Numbered from the stretch's first letter, positions 45,291 through 57,039 are shown. The stretch: DNA of 64,000 bases from Sthenelais limicola (GCA_942159475.1 OW804097.1:10975172-11039171); one strand, 5' to 3'. Notes: a model not told the origin generated them from the sequence alone. A program made the numbers and translations.

Positions 45291-47442
45291 TCACTCCTCC
45301 TGCGGGTGAGGACATCGCGCTGCTGCTGCTGCTCGCATCCCTGTCAAAAAGGCAAATCAGATAATTTATTATAAATAATAACAATTATAATAAACCAATG
45401 TAAAATAAATAAATCATCTAACTTATAACAAATGACTTTTACATATGTACCTATACTAATTGACCCCTTAAACTAATTATTCCATCAATCACCAACTTCA
45501 TTGTCCTTAATTAAATCACAGTAGCAGGCACTTATTAGTCAATCAATTACAAACTTACTACTTCTTCGCAGTCTCCTCAGTCTTTGCCTCTCCGCCCGCC
45601 GTTCTATCCTGTCCCTCTCCGCCGTCCTCCTGTTCACCTCGTTTTGCCAAGCACTATAAACGAATGATTGTAATTGAGAAATTTTTATCTGCAGAATTCG
45701 ACAGTAGATCAGAAGTAACGACAATCCACTACTCCCTTTACTGACTTAGGACAACCAATTTATGCTTAGGTTTAGGGTTATTTTTGGTATTGTTTAGTAT
45801 TCTTCTGGGGCTATAAATCCAACGTGAGCGGGCCTTGGGGCCTATAAGTCCAGAGCTGGGCCTATAGGTGTGGCCTATAAATAACGAGTTCATTTTGCTG
45901 TGGACGAGTACCATAGGGGCTGCAAGTCTCGTGACCTCATTTTAACTAGGTTGGGAAACCCCCACTGACGGCACCCCACTTGGGGACTAACGTGTTGGTG
46001 ACCCCTATATCATAACATTACATCGGAAATGACAGCTGTTTTTCTCCCAAATATAAAAATCAGATAATATATGTAAATGCCTAGAATTCATTAGAAACGT
46101 GTTAGTTACCAATAATCACGTATCAATAATAACGATAATCATGCGGACGTATGGGCCCCGTGCATTGGACGTATGGGCTACACGTCTCATGAACTACTGA
46201 TCTACGTATCATCCGTACATTATACCCCTTAAATTTAATTCTCATAAAAAATAAGTTAGTGTTGTAGGAGCTTACAGGTGGCGCTACAGTGACGCAGAAC
46301 ATTGCCGCCATTTGTCGAGGCCTACCAAGCCTACCGTGCGTTGAACATGAGCGTGGAATTGATAAAATACATCTATTCACTATCTCACAAATCATGTCGC
46401 TGTATTATTTATTATAAAAGTAAGTAGAGGCCCAAGTATTTAGTCTGAAAAAGTCACCGTTCTAAAGTTTTCAGTGGGGGCTTCGATTTTACTATAGAAA
46501 AACATTACATTGCTCTCTGACTGTGTAGCGACCAGCAGTAAATTAGAGCGGAGCCAGTCAGAATTTCTCGGGCTATGTATAACCAGGGTTCACGAAACTT
46601 GGTCATCATGCACTCGTCCACAGGACTAGATGATTATTAAACCACTAGTCCTTATAGAAATCTGGTAGTCCTTACAATATCCTCGGCATTTTTCAGCCTC
46701 TTTTGTTGCAAGGTAGAGGCAGGGGACAGGGGACTGACTAATGTATCGAATAACATTTAAAATACCTCATAATTGATACAAACCAAAGAATAGAGAATCT
46801 ATTTATTCATGTTAAATATTATAGACAACTTCATGATGAGCGTACTACCCTTCATTCTTTATTCCTGAGTGGTAAACCCAAGTATAATGTTGCTGTTGTA
46901 AGGCCGGTAATTTAAATGGCATGGACATGGTGTTTAGGTGGGAGGAGGAGGGGGAACCAAGACATAGAACCAAGACATAATAGAGAGACAACTTTCACAC
47001 TGAAATCTATCATGGCCACGGCAAGGAATTTTCCATGCAAAAATGCATGACCAGAGCATTAATTTCAAACCTTATAAATGCAATATTTCGGCAGGCATTT
47101 AGAGTAGGTAAAAGGGGTCTAAATTGTCCCAAAATTCCTACTCGCCCACAGGATGAGTGGCCAGGTAGGATCTACTAGTCCTTACCAAATTCTGGTGGCC
47201 TGGGGCGAGCGGGCGACCGTGTTTCGTGAACCCTGATAACCCAGATCAAAATTTCGAGTTACTTACACTCTGTCTCTGTTTGCTTCCCACAAAAGGAACT
47301 CAGCATTTAGGATTGCCATCCTTCTCACCAGCCTCTCCAGCTTCTCCTCAAGCCTCTGCACCCTCTTTTCCGCCTGTAGTAACTTTCGCCTAACTTGGCT
47401 ATCCGACAGCAAACACTTGTGTATCTGTGAGACGGTCGCCAT
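45291..47442 (-). CDS. Small basic coiled-coil protein, gene 1 (three exons)
   Basis: Exons 47442-47267, 45653-45559 and 45340-45291 join with matching phases (2, then 1) and standard sites: GTAAGT donors at 47266 and 45558, TTTATAG and TTTTTGACAG acceptors. The product is 106 aa. It starts MATVSQIHKCLLSDSQVRRK, continues with a heptad-like Lys/Arg/Glu/Leu run (RVQRLEEKLERLVRRM), then AWQNEVNRRTAERD and an Arg-rich stretch, and ends RCPHPQEE. No domain is recognised. A coiled-coil, possibly nucleic-acid-binding role is a guess from charge only. The paralogues at 52820-55005 and 55969-56608 keep the same exon plan. Intron 1 holds the 652-bp transposon at 46584. The third exon continues past the stop in sequence that is coding in the paralogue (KALFRATKM frame), so this C-terminus may have shifted frame. 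Confidence 0.6.
46584..47235. mobile_element. CAGGG-ended MITE with ATAAC duplication
   Basis: The 15-bp ends CAGGGTTCACGAAAC and GTTTCGTGAACCCTG are perfectly inverted. ATAAC precedes (46579-46583) and follows (47236-47240). CAGGG ends with a 5-bp duplication fit hAT5-like MITEs. It lies in intron 1 of the gene above. Confidence 0.85.
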
Positions 47443-47719
47443 CTTGTCTTCCTGCTTTACCTAACTCTCGCCGTATCTCGCGGTATTTCGCAATGAATTT
47501 TTCTTTCACCTCTCTTTTTTAACCTCTCTCGCCCAATATTAATAGTTAATTATTATTTTAGTAAGGTCGATCGTTATCATTTTAATAATAAACCATTTTT
47601 TACATTGCCGTTACGGTGGTAAGCGCCCTCTGTAGCTTTAGTCGGAACCTTACGGCAGGGCAGGGTTCACGAAACACGGTCGCCCGCTCGCCCCAGGCGA
47701 CCAGAATTTGGTAAGGACT

Positions 47720-48417
47720 CAGGGTTCCCGCGGGTCTTAAAAAGTCATTAAAAGTCATGAATTCTGAGTTTGAGTTTTTAAGGGCCTTAAAAGTCATTAA
47801 TTTTCACCGTGAGTCATTAAAAACTCATGAAAAACTATCTGAGCGTAAAAAATGGTAAAAGTACAAGTCTATATTTTTATTTTTTTATGCAAATCAAAGT
47901 CAGAAGTTTATATTATCATTTGGACAACATTTAACCCCCCAAAATGCTGAAAATGCACCGGAAAGCAAAGAAAACCCTCTGGCTTCTGGGGCCCTAGGCG
48001 GGCCCCAAACCCCACGCCCTAATGGCTGGGATAGTCTCCCGCAAGCCTGACTAAAAAAGTTGGCATCTCTGTCAATCGTTTTGACAGTGTTAAGCGTTCA
48101 TTGATGCGTTTTAAGAATTATATATGATAAGATATGTGATATAAGATATATTATATAAGATATGTGTACACATACAAGCTGAGGTTAAGTATCCATTGTT
48201 TTATAAAAATGTATTCATTGTTTTTGACGATTACATTAATTGATATGTTTAAGAAGGGAACCAAAATAAATTGGGTTCTGTGTAAATAAGTTCATGTCAT
48301 GGTCATAAATTATCGGCTAACATGACTTCATTTGGTCATCAAAAAGTCATTAAAAACTGGGGGAATTGGTCATTAAAAGTCATGAAAAATGATGTGCTCT
48401 GGGCCGCGGGAACCCTG
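47720..48417. mobile_element. Nested CAGGGTTCCCGCGG MITE with GGACT duplication
   Basis: CAGGGTTCCCGCGG at the left and CCGCGGGAACCCTG at the right, with GGACT on both sides (47715-47719, 48418-48422). Carries repeated AAAAGTCATTAAAAGTCAT words. A fragment of the same family lies at 56165-56445 in the paralogous gene. Confidence 0.85.
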
Positions 48418-48426
48418 GGACTAGTA

Positions 48427-49616
48427 CAGGGTGGTAAACAGGAAAGGGGACAGTACTCGAATTTACGGACCAGTGGACTGGGGAGGTACTGGTCCATACA
48501 ACTAGGCACTGGTCCGGTCCTCAATAAACACAATTTACAAACAATAACGTTTTAATAAGCATGCAAAATGCTGTTCATCTCATACTGTATGATAATTGAT
48601 TATGTATGTTTATAATTATCATAGTGTTTTAAAATAATGAATGATAGTACATAACACCCTCTAAAAGAAAAATTATAGACCTCTTTGAAAAGGGGCTCAT
48701 GTTGCCTGAAATGTTGACCCAATTGTCCCCCCTCCCCCGGCCCCTACATCATTTATTTTTATTTTTTTTATATATATATTTCTCATTTGTCAAGCGAAAC
48801 AAATGGAATTAGTCTCAATATACTATAGTAAACATTAGGTTTTGATTTAAAGTTTGAAAATCTACCGACATAATGCATAATTATAATATCTAATTTAACG
48901 ACAGATAAGTTGATACTCCTTGAGGACACTCCCCATCTCTACCCCCAGTAATACTACATCGAGTCATTTTCCAACTTTACTGCCTTAAATCTTAATTGAT
49001 TAGCTTCATAGTTCTCCTATTTAGAAATAATAATATTTTGACCTCCGAATTTCACTGAGAAATATATGTAGCAATAGCCTTCTAAAAATATTCGTATCAA
49101 AAGAGCTGCAAATGTAAATTATCCGCAGAAGGTCATATTGATTGTAAAATTGATTGTCCATTTTCTGGATGTGATGTCAATATAGAATCTGGAAATAACA
49201 ATATTTCAAAACCTACGATAAATGTGACTATAGCAGTTCGACAGAAATTGGGGATAAGACCAGTCCATCCATGTTTGTGTGTTGGTGTGTGTGTCCGATG
49301 TTGGACAACAAATAGAGTGGGAAATATATAGTAAAATATTGTGACCTGACATAACAGACCTCCCCATTATTCTCAAGAGCTTCATCGATATAATCCTTAT
49401 TAAATGGTGCCGATTTTAGAGCTAGGTTTGACTTCCGTTTTCAGTATTTTGTATGAAAATAAAGTTTCATTTTCAAGCATTTTAAGGGTAGAAAATGCAT
49501 TATGTTTCATTGCATTTTGGTACTCGATAATACGGACCAGTGCACCCATAGTGGTACTCGCCCACCACACTTTTCACTCGCAAATGCGAGTGGGCGAGTG
49601 GCTATTTACCACCCTG
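48427..49616. mobile_element. Nested CAGGGTGGTAAA element with CTAGTA duplication
   Basis: CAGGGTGGTAAA and TTTACCACCCTG (one base apart from perfect at the inner side), flanked by CTAGTA (48421-48426 and 49617-49622). Subterminal TACGGACCAGTG recurs in both halves. No transposase frame. Confidence 0.8.
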
Positions 49617-51060
49617 CTAGTAGATCCTACCTGGCTACTCATCCTGTGGGCGAGTGGAGATTTTGAGGGAATTTAGATTTTTATTTCCTGAGTAAATTGC
49701 CCCAATTTTCAGCCCAAAATTGTGACATCGTGGAGGAGGTAAAATCAACAGCAAAATTTAAACTGATAATCTTATTTTCACAATTGATCCATCTATTACA
49801 TACCTTATTTACACATGGTCACTGGAATTGGGTTCCAAACCAATGTTGACACACAACAAATTGACAAAATTACTTCTCTTTATGTTTAAAATTATTTTTT
49901 AGTTTGGGTTTTGGAAGTGAGTTAGGCACCAGCGATTCTGATGAGGAAATCGATTTAGAGTCCCCTGACTATTAAATGGGTAGTTTCCCACACAATATTC
50001 GTCGAGGAAAAGACCTCATTTCAGTTTTTAAAAAAATTATCTTCATGCATTATTCACATGTATTCATTTTACTTATCTTTTAATTTTTGAAGAGATAAAG
50101 GAAACATATGTTTGTCTATAATATTTAACATGAATAAATAGATTCTCTATTCTTTGGTTTCTATCAATTATGAGGCATTTTGCATTTACATTTACATGTT
50201 ATTCGATACATTAGTCAGCCCCCTGTCCCTGCCTCTACCTTGCAAGAAAAGATGCTGAAAAATGCTGAGGATATTGTAAGGACTACTAGATTTCTATAAG
50301 GACTAGTGGTTTTTGTACTCTACTAGTCCTGTGGGCGAGTGCATGATGACCACGTTTCGTGAACCCTGCAGGGCTCACTGGGCTTGCGCTAGCCATTCGC
50401 CACATCGCCAATGGCGCCAGGAAAATCAGTTTGGCGCAAGAAATTTCAATTTGGATATTTGTGTTTAGCCACAGTGGCGAAAAAGAATATAGCTCTAATA
50501 AAACCATATATTGACATCTTTGAGGACAGCTTTATAGCATTTCTTCCCACGTCCAACCAGTGAAAGTTCAAACCACTGGGTTATATATTTGTGTAAGATA
50601 CTACAACTAATAATTATTTAAAAATTATGTGAGGATCTATGTAAATCAGGGCTCGCTATGTAGCTACTCTTCCTGTGGGCGTGTGAAAAATTCAGGTATA
50701 TTCCAGACCCATCATTTCAGCATATCTTTTGCTGCCAGGTCAGGGGGTCGGAAGATGGCAAATACATGGAATAAACTTTAAAATACCAAACCAGGTAGAC
50801 TTGCATACATCACGAACTTGACTTGTGTCAAGTCCATACATACATTATATTATACATGTAGAAACTCTCTAATATCTAACTGATACTTGGTTGTATATCT
50901 TTTCATTGATGGTGAGTGCAGTAAACAGTTAACATCTTCGTTGATTTTGGGAATTTGAAGCTAAGGTTTGGAATGTACAGGCGTTCAAACTAACCTAACA
51001 TTCTTTCTGACTTAGGTGTTATAGAGATAAGGTTTTTGCTACGTTTAAGTGATCTAATGT

Positions 51061-51350
51061 TTATCTCCCTAACTTGCTAACTTGAAAGCCTGCTCTAACG
51101 TGGGTCCTTCTAACGTGGGTCCTTCTCCTGTGATCGAGTTTGGTTAGCCCAATGTTTATATGTGCTGTGTCTGTATTTGCACGTTTGTCGAACTTTTTAA
51201 TAATCTGTATTGCTTTATTTTGTACAACTTTTAATTTTTTAAAGATCGGATTGACATCCTCCATTGTATAGTAAATCGCCAAATTCAAGCACAGGTCTAA
51301 TCGCCACTTTGTATATATTCAATAGATTATTATCGTCTGTTGAGCGTCTT
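51061..51350 (-). pseudogene. LINE reverse-transcriptase tail remnant
   Basis: On the minus strand LLNIYKVAIRPVLEFGDLLY (about 51333-51274) is followed, after a frame change, by FKKLKVVQNKAIQIIKKFD and LTKLDHRRR. These align with LLSIYKTMIRPIIDYGDVFY and KLQTLQNSALKTILHL of the fragment at 16326-17066. It is inactive and frameshifted. Positions 50374-51060 show no supported feature. Confidence 0.7.
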
Positions 51351-51503
51351 GAGTGGGCAACTTTCTGTACCTTTGCCCTTGCCGACCTTGTTCTAGAGAC
51401 AATCTTCTACCTGCCCGCCTCAGAATTCCACCTCCCAATCTTTTCATAAATCTTGGAGCCATTCTTTTTTTAGTTGACACTCACTCTGTGAATTCTGTTC
51501 TAG

Positions 51504-52041
51504 GAAGTACCGAAGATGATACACTGAGCCAATCCACATTCACTGCACTACCTCAAACTCAGTCTACTACTCCAAGTAATAACTTGAATTGTTCTTTTAA
51601 ATTCTGTTTCCGATGTAATGCATGTTATTCGTTTTGATTGATAAAGCATTGATGAAAACTGATACTCTGAGAATTTTCTACTGAAACCAGAGCCTGACTC
51701 ACCAGTAAGATGGCAGCTCTCAATATTGATATTTCTCAGTTTGTTGTCTCAATAATCAAATAGATTGTCAATAAATAAAATGGTCCCGGATAAGACCATA
51801 AACTGCCTTTCTATCTATTTTCTCTGTCTCTCTCTCTATTACTTCTTCTCTATCTCTATCTCTTATCTCCTGGATATGATCATAAACTGCCTCCCTCTCA
51901 TGTCACCCGCCCCTGAGACTTCAAAGTGTTGATAAGGGCGTAAAGCAACCAATCTCACTCAATAAATAAATAACAAAATGTTCTTTATCTGCAGAACTCA
52001 CCCGAACACCTACTGCCACTACTGTCCGGATGTCTCTCTGA
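51504..52041 (+). CDS. Candidate Thr/Ser-rich exon pair of an unknown gene
   Basis: Exon a (51504-51575) follows TTCTGTTCTAG and ends at a GTAATA donor; it reads STEDDTLSQSTFTALPQTQS then TTP. Exon b (51995-52041) follows TTCTTTATCTGCAG and, joined in phase 1, reads KLTRTPTATTVRMSL and a stop. The phases agree and both pieces are Thr-rich as in mucin-like linkers. The donor is weak, no start is found, and the intron holds a one-unit minisatellite element. It could be a decayed gene. Confidence 0.25.
51783..51965 (+). mobile_element. Minisatellite-bearing element, one-unit form
   Basis: GGTCCCGGATAAGACCATAA, a CT-rich tract, CCTGGATATGATCATAAACT, CTCTCATGTCACCCGCCCCT, a single GTGTTGATAAGGGCGTAAAG and CAACCAATCTCACTCA followed by AATAAATAAATAA. 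Probably the basic unit from which the long arrays grew. Confidence 0.75.
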
Positions 52042-52111
52042 TCTGAAGTTAATCCTCCATTTGGAAGCGGTAATTACCACTTAACATCTGTTACTGGCAT
52101 GTTAGCATCAT

Positions 52112-52330
52112 GTTGGATGTATAACATATTGGAGGGAAAAATACATTTCTCTAATCGATTTGTATGTATGTATTCAAAATGTGGTCGCGTGGGGCTGCCA
52201 GCGTTAGTCTGAACCCCCAATTTGTATAACATATTTGAGGGAAAATACATTTCTGTATAACGGTTATATATTCCAAATCTGGTCGCGTGGGGCTGGGTGG
52301 GGCTGCCAGCGTTAGCACACCACTATCTAG
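52112..52330. repeat. Two units of a 100-bp repeat
   Basis: ATAACATATTGGAGGGAAAA ... GTCGCGTGGGGCTGCCAGCG, twice here and once more at about 53255-53350 inside the transposon of the next gene's intron. Confidence 0.75.
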
Positions 52331-52715
52331 CATTACTACTTAACAAGATCGACCTAGGTTAATATAATCTCGTTGGTCCTTCACATGATTTGAAAAATGA
52401 TTATTTACTCAACACCATGGCACTTGTGGAAATAACCGTATTACTTATAAAATGTCTATAGTCTTGTCGACAAATCTAAGCAATAAGCAGACGATATGTA
52501 ATGTCCATATAATCATGTATTCATTCCTTGTTTCAGCTCTCCTTTCGACCCATCTGATGCTTCTATGCTGGTCTAGTGAGTAAGTATATATTTTATAATA
52601 AACCTTTATACCTGACTAATGGTCTAGTGAGTAAGTATCTGAATGAGGAGACTGCAGACTAGTCTTACTTTATTAATAGAGAGACAACATAAATCGACTG
52701 ACTTTAAATAATAAA

Positions 52716-52721
52716 TTTATT
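52716..52721 (-). terminator. Poly(A) signal of gene 2
   Basis: AATAAA on the minus strand, about 100 nt after the TAG at 52820. Confidence 0.5.
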
Positions 52722-52819
52722 TGATTATATTATGTTTGCCTTCAACAATATATACAGTATATATAATATGTACAGTATATTACAGTGTCTCTTGTCTCTT
52801 GTCTCAACAGGTTTGTGGC

Positions 52820-55005
52820 CTACAGGAGCAGGGGGGCTCCAAACTTTTTCAGCACTCGTTCTTCTATAAAGAAAGAATTAAATAATTAAGAGGTTAAGAG
52901 GCCTGTGTACAAATAATCACTTGTACTTGATTGCATTATTTCCCCACTTCAAGCCATAGTTCTCTTCATCTCATTCATTAATACTGATTCCCTTGAAATC
53001 TCCCCTCTATTCAACTTCTTGCAAACCTTTTTGTACATTAGGACCAACTGTTTTTTATCACTTTATGTAAGTCATTAATATAACAGTGTGCGACATAACC
53101 GCTGGTCCGACGGACCCAGTCTATGAAAAATGACAGTCGGGCCATGAACTTTTCAAAAGCACTGGTCCGACTGGCCATGAGAAAATTGTGGAGGTCCAAT
53201 CTCGTCAGCTGTCCCTTATAACTCAATAAACTCTCATATCTCATGTCGCCATGTTGGACATATGCACATATTGGAGGGAAAAATACATTTCTCTAATCGA
53301 TTTGTATGTATATATTCAAAATGTTGTCGCGTGGGACTGCCAGCATTAGTCTGAAACTGGGTAACATTACAAATGAATTATATAAAGCTCAGGAATAGTG
53401 TATATCGCTCTAAATCTTTCTGGGAGATCTCCTGATTAATGAATTATATAAAGCTCAGGAATTAGAGCTAGTTAATCTCCTGATTCCTAGGTTTGTAGGT
53501 CGAGAGAAAATTAATTGCTGTGTCACTTTGGCCGCTCATTCACTGTTGGGGTTCTGGGGGCATCCCGTTGAAAATTTTCTTAGATGTGTAATTGTGACAT
53601 CTGGAGCCATTAGCAATAGAAACCATCTTTAGATGATTAATGACGATTTATAACATGGCTACCAATTTCAGTTATCAGCTTATAAATTCCAACTATGTTT
53701 TGGAAATACGATCTGAGCAAATCTCTACATCGGCCTGGAAATTTTGCAATACTGTATAGATAATTTATTCGGACCATGGAACTCTCAAAAAGTCATGGCC
53801 CGACTGACAACCCAACCCACTATGTCGCACACTGAATTATATATAAAATGAGTTGTTTTTTTTAGATAATCTTGAAACGATTTATGTCAATCATTAAATT
53901 GATATTTCGACTTACTTCTCCGCCTTTCTTTCTCTTTCCTCCTCCTTGCCCACTCTCTCCTCCTCCTTTCCAACTCTCTCCTCTTTCTGTTTTTCTCTGT
54001 CTGTGCCTTGGCCTTGGCCTTGGCCATCGCCTTGGCCTCTGCCTTGGCCTCCGCCTCCTCCTCCCTTCGTTTCATTTCGGCATCCAAAAACCTATGAAAG
54101 AAATTTTGAACATCCATATATTTGGATCCAAAGATATAAAATACAGGGTTCTCACGATGATTTTTTTGCCCCCAACAACAATTTTTTTGCCTTCAACAAC
54201 AGGCCTATTTATTTATTATAGGCCTATTATTTCAATAGAAATTTGATATGTTGTGTTTAACATATATATCCTAAACTCTTGCGTTTTTTAATTTGAAATT
54301 TTCTCAGGAAATACTCTTGGAGGAAATACTCCTGAAACCTATTTATTTATTTAAACGGATTTAAATTCGCGCAGCAAGGAAGCCTCACACTTTGTTTATG
54401 TAATAATTATACATTTGCGCAGGATTTGAATTCGCGCACATAAGGGCAAAGGAAATAGTCAGTATTGAGTGTTTATGAGTCACGCATGAGTGATAAATAA
54501 CGTCACGCATTGACGCGCCAATTTAAGCACACGCGCGACTGCAAGCTATGTTCATCCACTAATCCATCACGCATGAGTGATAATTACTGTCACGCATTAA
54601 CGCGCCAATTAAAGCTGTGTCACACGCGCGACCTCAAGCTATGTTCATCCATTAATCCATCATTAATTCTAAACATCATATGTCACATGTCACATGCGAC
54701 AAATTATGAATGCTTCATGCATCGGTACTTCATCTCCGGAGTCAAGAGTCACATGTTAATAACGCGCGACCCTCAACATATGCTCCGGGCTCCCGACGCG
54801 AATCTCGCAAACTCAAAATTTTCACTTACTCGATTTGGTCATTCCCCCAATCGATATCGCCCTCCAAATGGGCGAGCTCCCTGCTCTTTTTCTCAATGGT
54901 TCTCACGTGTTTGTTTTTCCACCTTTTCAGTTTTGCCAGCGGCACTTGAGCGAGGTCACAATTTTGTGTAAAATGGAGATCGAGCTTCTTAAAGCGGAGC
55001 ACCAT
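52820..55005 (-). CDS. Small basic coiled-coil protein, gene 2 (three exons)
   Basis: Exons 55005-54830, 54091-53916 and 52863-52820 join with phases 2 and 1, donors GTAAGT and acceptors TTTCATAG and TTCTTTATAG. The product is 131 aa: MVLRFKKLDLHFTQNC, LAKLKRWKNKHVRTIEKKSR, an Ala-Lys-Glu stretch (EAEAKAEAKAMAKAKAKAQ), a strongly basic RRKEKERRRKERVLKK and the end FGAPLLL. The first coding exon is exactly 176 nt, as in gene 1, which also decides this ATG over one 45 nt upstream. A long basic helix or coiled coil is predicted from composition. No family is recognised. An E2F-like TTTTCCCGCC lies upstream at 55271. Intron 2 contains the transposon at 53084-53834. Confidence 0.6.
53084..53834. 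mobile_element. CAGTGTGCGACATA-ended element
   Basis: CAGTGTGCGACATA and TATGTCGCACACTG are inverted ends 751 bp apart; subterminal GGTCCGAC and GGCCCGACTG words recur. The flanking duplication is unclear. No coding capacity. It also holds a duplicated GAATTATATAAAGCTCAGGA. Confidence 0.75.
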
Positions 55006-55270
55006 TTTGATGTCGTAAATTGCCGTCATACGGTCTACATGGCTTATCATACTTCATAATTAATTGAAAACTTTTAACAATTCAGAGTGAGAAATGAAAT
55101 AGGAACATGTTTACGATATTTGTTTCAAATATAATTTTTTTCTGTTCTGGCAATTTTGCGACATCCCGTTTGCTCTAGTAGAAAACTTGCGTTTACCACT
55201 ACCGGTAGCATGGGCCGACGGCCCGGCGGAGGGTAGAGAGCCAAGTCACCCATCAGTCGCAGTCCACTCA

Positions 55271-55280
55271 TTTTCCCGCC
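55271..55280 (-). promoter_or_regulatory. E2F-like site upstream of gene 2
   Basis: TTTTCCCGCC, about 270 bp upstream of the start codon of gene 2, in a locally GC-richer stretch (55190-55330). Confidence 0.3.
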
Positions 55281-55559
55281 TTGACGCCACATAGGTGCAG
55301 CGTTCAAGTAACACGGTCTCCTCGCAACCTCTCAACACTAGTCCCCAATCTCGTCTTTTTTGTATTGATAAAATATATGGTCAATTAAATTCATTGGGAT
55401 CTTAAAAACCCAGTCATTCTATCATCCTCTATTCTAAAACCGTGAATAATAGCTTTTAGTAATTCAACTTAAGTTCTTTACTTATTAAAATATTAAATAT
55501 ATTAAATTAAATATATACAGATCTCAATGTACTTTGGAGCTTACTATTTATAGATTTTT

Positions 55560-55960
55560 CCTGTTTCCATTGTCTCATTATAGAGACTCGCACATGTTGG
55601 AACCTAAATTAATTCTCACTGAAACTACGAACATGTCAGTATAGACATTCTATATCCATTCTCTCATTATAGAGACATGTTGGATCCTAAATTAATTCTC
55701 ACTGAAACTAACAACATGTACTCATATCTATTATCTGAATAAAGATACTCTCACACATAAATATCAGTGAAACATCCCTAACAAAAATCCAGTTACTATA
55801 ATCGATAATAGAGTCCCCTCCCTGACCATATTCTGCATTGAAAAAGTTGTGCAGCCGGCTTGTAAAAGTACAAGTCTATATTTCTATCTTTTATGTGAAT
55901 CAAAGTCAGATGTTATAATAAATCTATAATATATTAAATTTACTATTTGCTTCTCTATCA
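55560..55960. repeat. Downstream part of the duplicated gene block
   Basis: AACATGTCAGTATAGACATT units, AACATCCCTAACAAAAATCC and GTTACTATAATCGATA repeat 44880-45035, then a fragment of the CAGGGTTCCCGCGG MITE interior, then GCTTCTCTATCACAGGCACG as at 45149. This marks the duplication shared by genes 1 and 3. Confidence 0.7.
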
Positions 55961-55968
55961 CAGGCACG

Positions 55969-56608
55969 CTATATACAACAACACGGGGCAGACGATGTGG
56001 ATGGGGGACGCAATAAACAATGCTCTTTAGACATTTTGGTGGCCCTGAGGAGGGCCTTTGTGGCCCTGAGGAGGGCCTTTCTTTGGTCTTCAGTCCTGGT
56101 CTTCAGTCTTCGCGCGCGCCAAACAATCCTATAAAAAAAGCAAGTCATATCATTTATTATAACAAATAAAAAGTCATGAAAAACTATCTGAGTCCCCTCC
56201 CTGACCATATTCTGCATTGAAAAAGTTGTGCAGCCGGCTTGTAAAAGTACAAGTCTATATTTCTATCTTTTATGTGAATCAAAGTCAGAAGTTTATATTA
56301 TCATTTGGACAATATTTAAAAATGCTGAAAATGCACTGGAGAGCAAAGAAAACCCTCTGGCTTCTGGGGCCCTAAGCGGGCCCCAGACCCCACGCTTTAA
56401 TGGCTGAGATAGTGTCTCGCACATCTTACTTTAAAAAGTTGGCATCCGGCCGATAAATTGACACACACAAATACACTTACTCTCTGTCTCTCAAGCTCTC
56501 TTCCAAATCGTTCTCCACCCTGTTGATCGCTCCTCGCCTAACCAACCTCCTCAGCTTCTCCTGATACTTCCTAACTGTTGTCCGCCCGTCTCCACTCTCT
56601 TTCAACTC
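55969..56608 (-). CDS. Small basic protein, gene 3 (5' end missing)
   Basis: Two exons are visible: one ending at 56481 (donor GTAAGTG, phase 2), open back to about 56608, and 56128-55969 after a TTTTTTATAG acceptor, ending TAG. Visible residues are KYQEKLRRLVRRGAINRV and ENDLEESLRDR, then EIVWRARRLKTRTEDQ, the twice-repeated KALLRAT block, and a Cys-rich end APCCCI. The RLVRR stretch lines up with gene 1 (EEKLERLVRRMAI), and the last exon is the duplicate of the gene 1 terminal exon. No start codon is present: a stop and then a fragment of the CAGGG MITE replace the expected first exon, so this is likely a broken copy. Confidence 0.5.
56165..56450. mobile_element. Interior fragment of the CAGGGTTCCCGCGG MITE
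   Basis: AAAAAGTCATGAAAAACTAT ... CCCTCTGGCTTCTGGGGCCC matches 47815-48060 without either end. Part of it (GAGTCCCCTCCCTGACCATA...) is repeated at 55810. Confidence 0.7.
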
Positions 56609-56635
56609 TTCTGTTGGTCATCAAACCCTTCTCGA

Positions 56636-56746
56636 AAAATGCCAAATATATTGTAAGGACTACCATATTTCTATATGGACTAGTTGTTTTATACTCTACT
56701 AGTCCTGTGGGCGAGTGCATGATGACCATGTTTCGTGAACCCTGGG
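56636..56746. mobile_element. Right-end fragment of the CAGGGTTCACGAAAC MITE
   Basis: ATATTGTAAGGACTACCATA ... GTTTCGTGAACCCTG matches 50265-50368. Only this end is present. Confidence 0.75.
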
Positions 56747-56923
56747 GGGGTCGGTGTACTCTTGTTTTGAGGTTCATCGTTGCAGGGTTATAACCTGACT
56801 GTTCGCTCAGGGCCCTCCGACTAGGAGCAGTAATGACCAAGCTTGCCCCTCGTATTAGCTTGCCATTGCTTCAATAAAAGATCGTTTGTTCTAACAGAAA
56901 CTATTTTTTCATTTCAATTGCAG

Positions 56924-57032
56924 CACCACAAACTACGACGTTGTCCCAGACCACCTTCTACAAAAAGCAGATGAACTTTACTGGCAGCCCAACAACACAT
57001 TTACAACCATCGACGCCATCAATACGCGGTGA
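56924..57032 (+). CDS. Possible terminal exon, unknown gene
   Basis: A good acceptor (TTTTTTCATTTCAATTGCAG) is followed by 35 codons and TGA in phase 1: TTNYDVVPDHLLQKADELYW and QPNNTFTTIDAINTR. Composition looks like genuine protein, but no upstream exon was identified and a LINE remnant follows directly. The family is not recognised. Confidence 0.3.
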
Positions 57033-57039
57033 CCCCGTC

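Larger units (their letters stand above)
47661..50368. mobile_element. Second copy of the same MITE, host of two insertions
   Basis: Ends CAGGGTTCACGAAAC and GTTTCGTGAACCCTG, flanked by CAGGG at 47656-47660 and 50369-50373. Internal parts (47661-47719 and 49617-50368) match 46584-47235 in inverse orientation. Confidence 0.85.

Noticed and set aside
53887..54221. Plus-strand Pro/Leu/Trp-rich frames.
   Set aside because: Shadow of the Ala-Lys-Glu coding exon of gene 2 on the minus strand.
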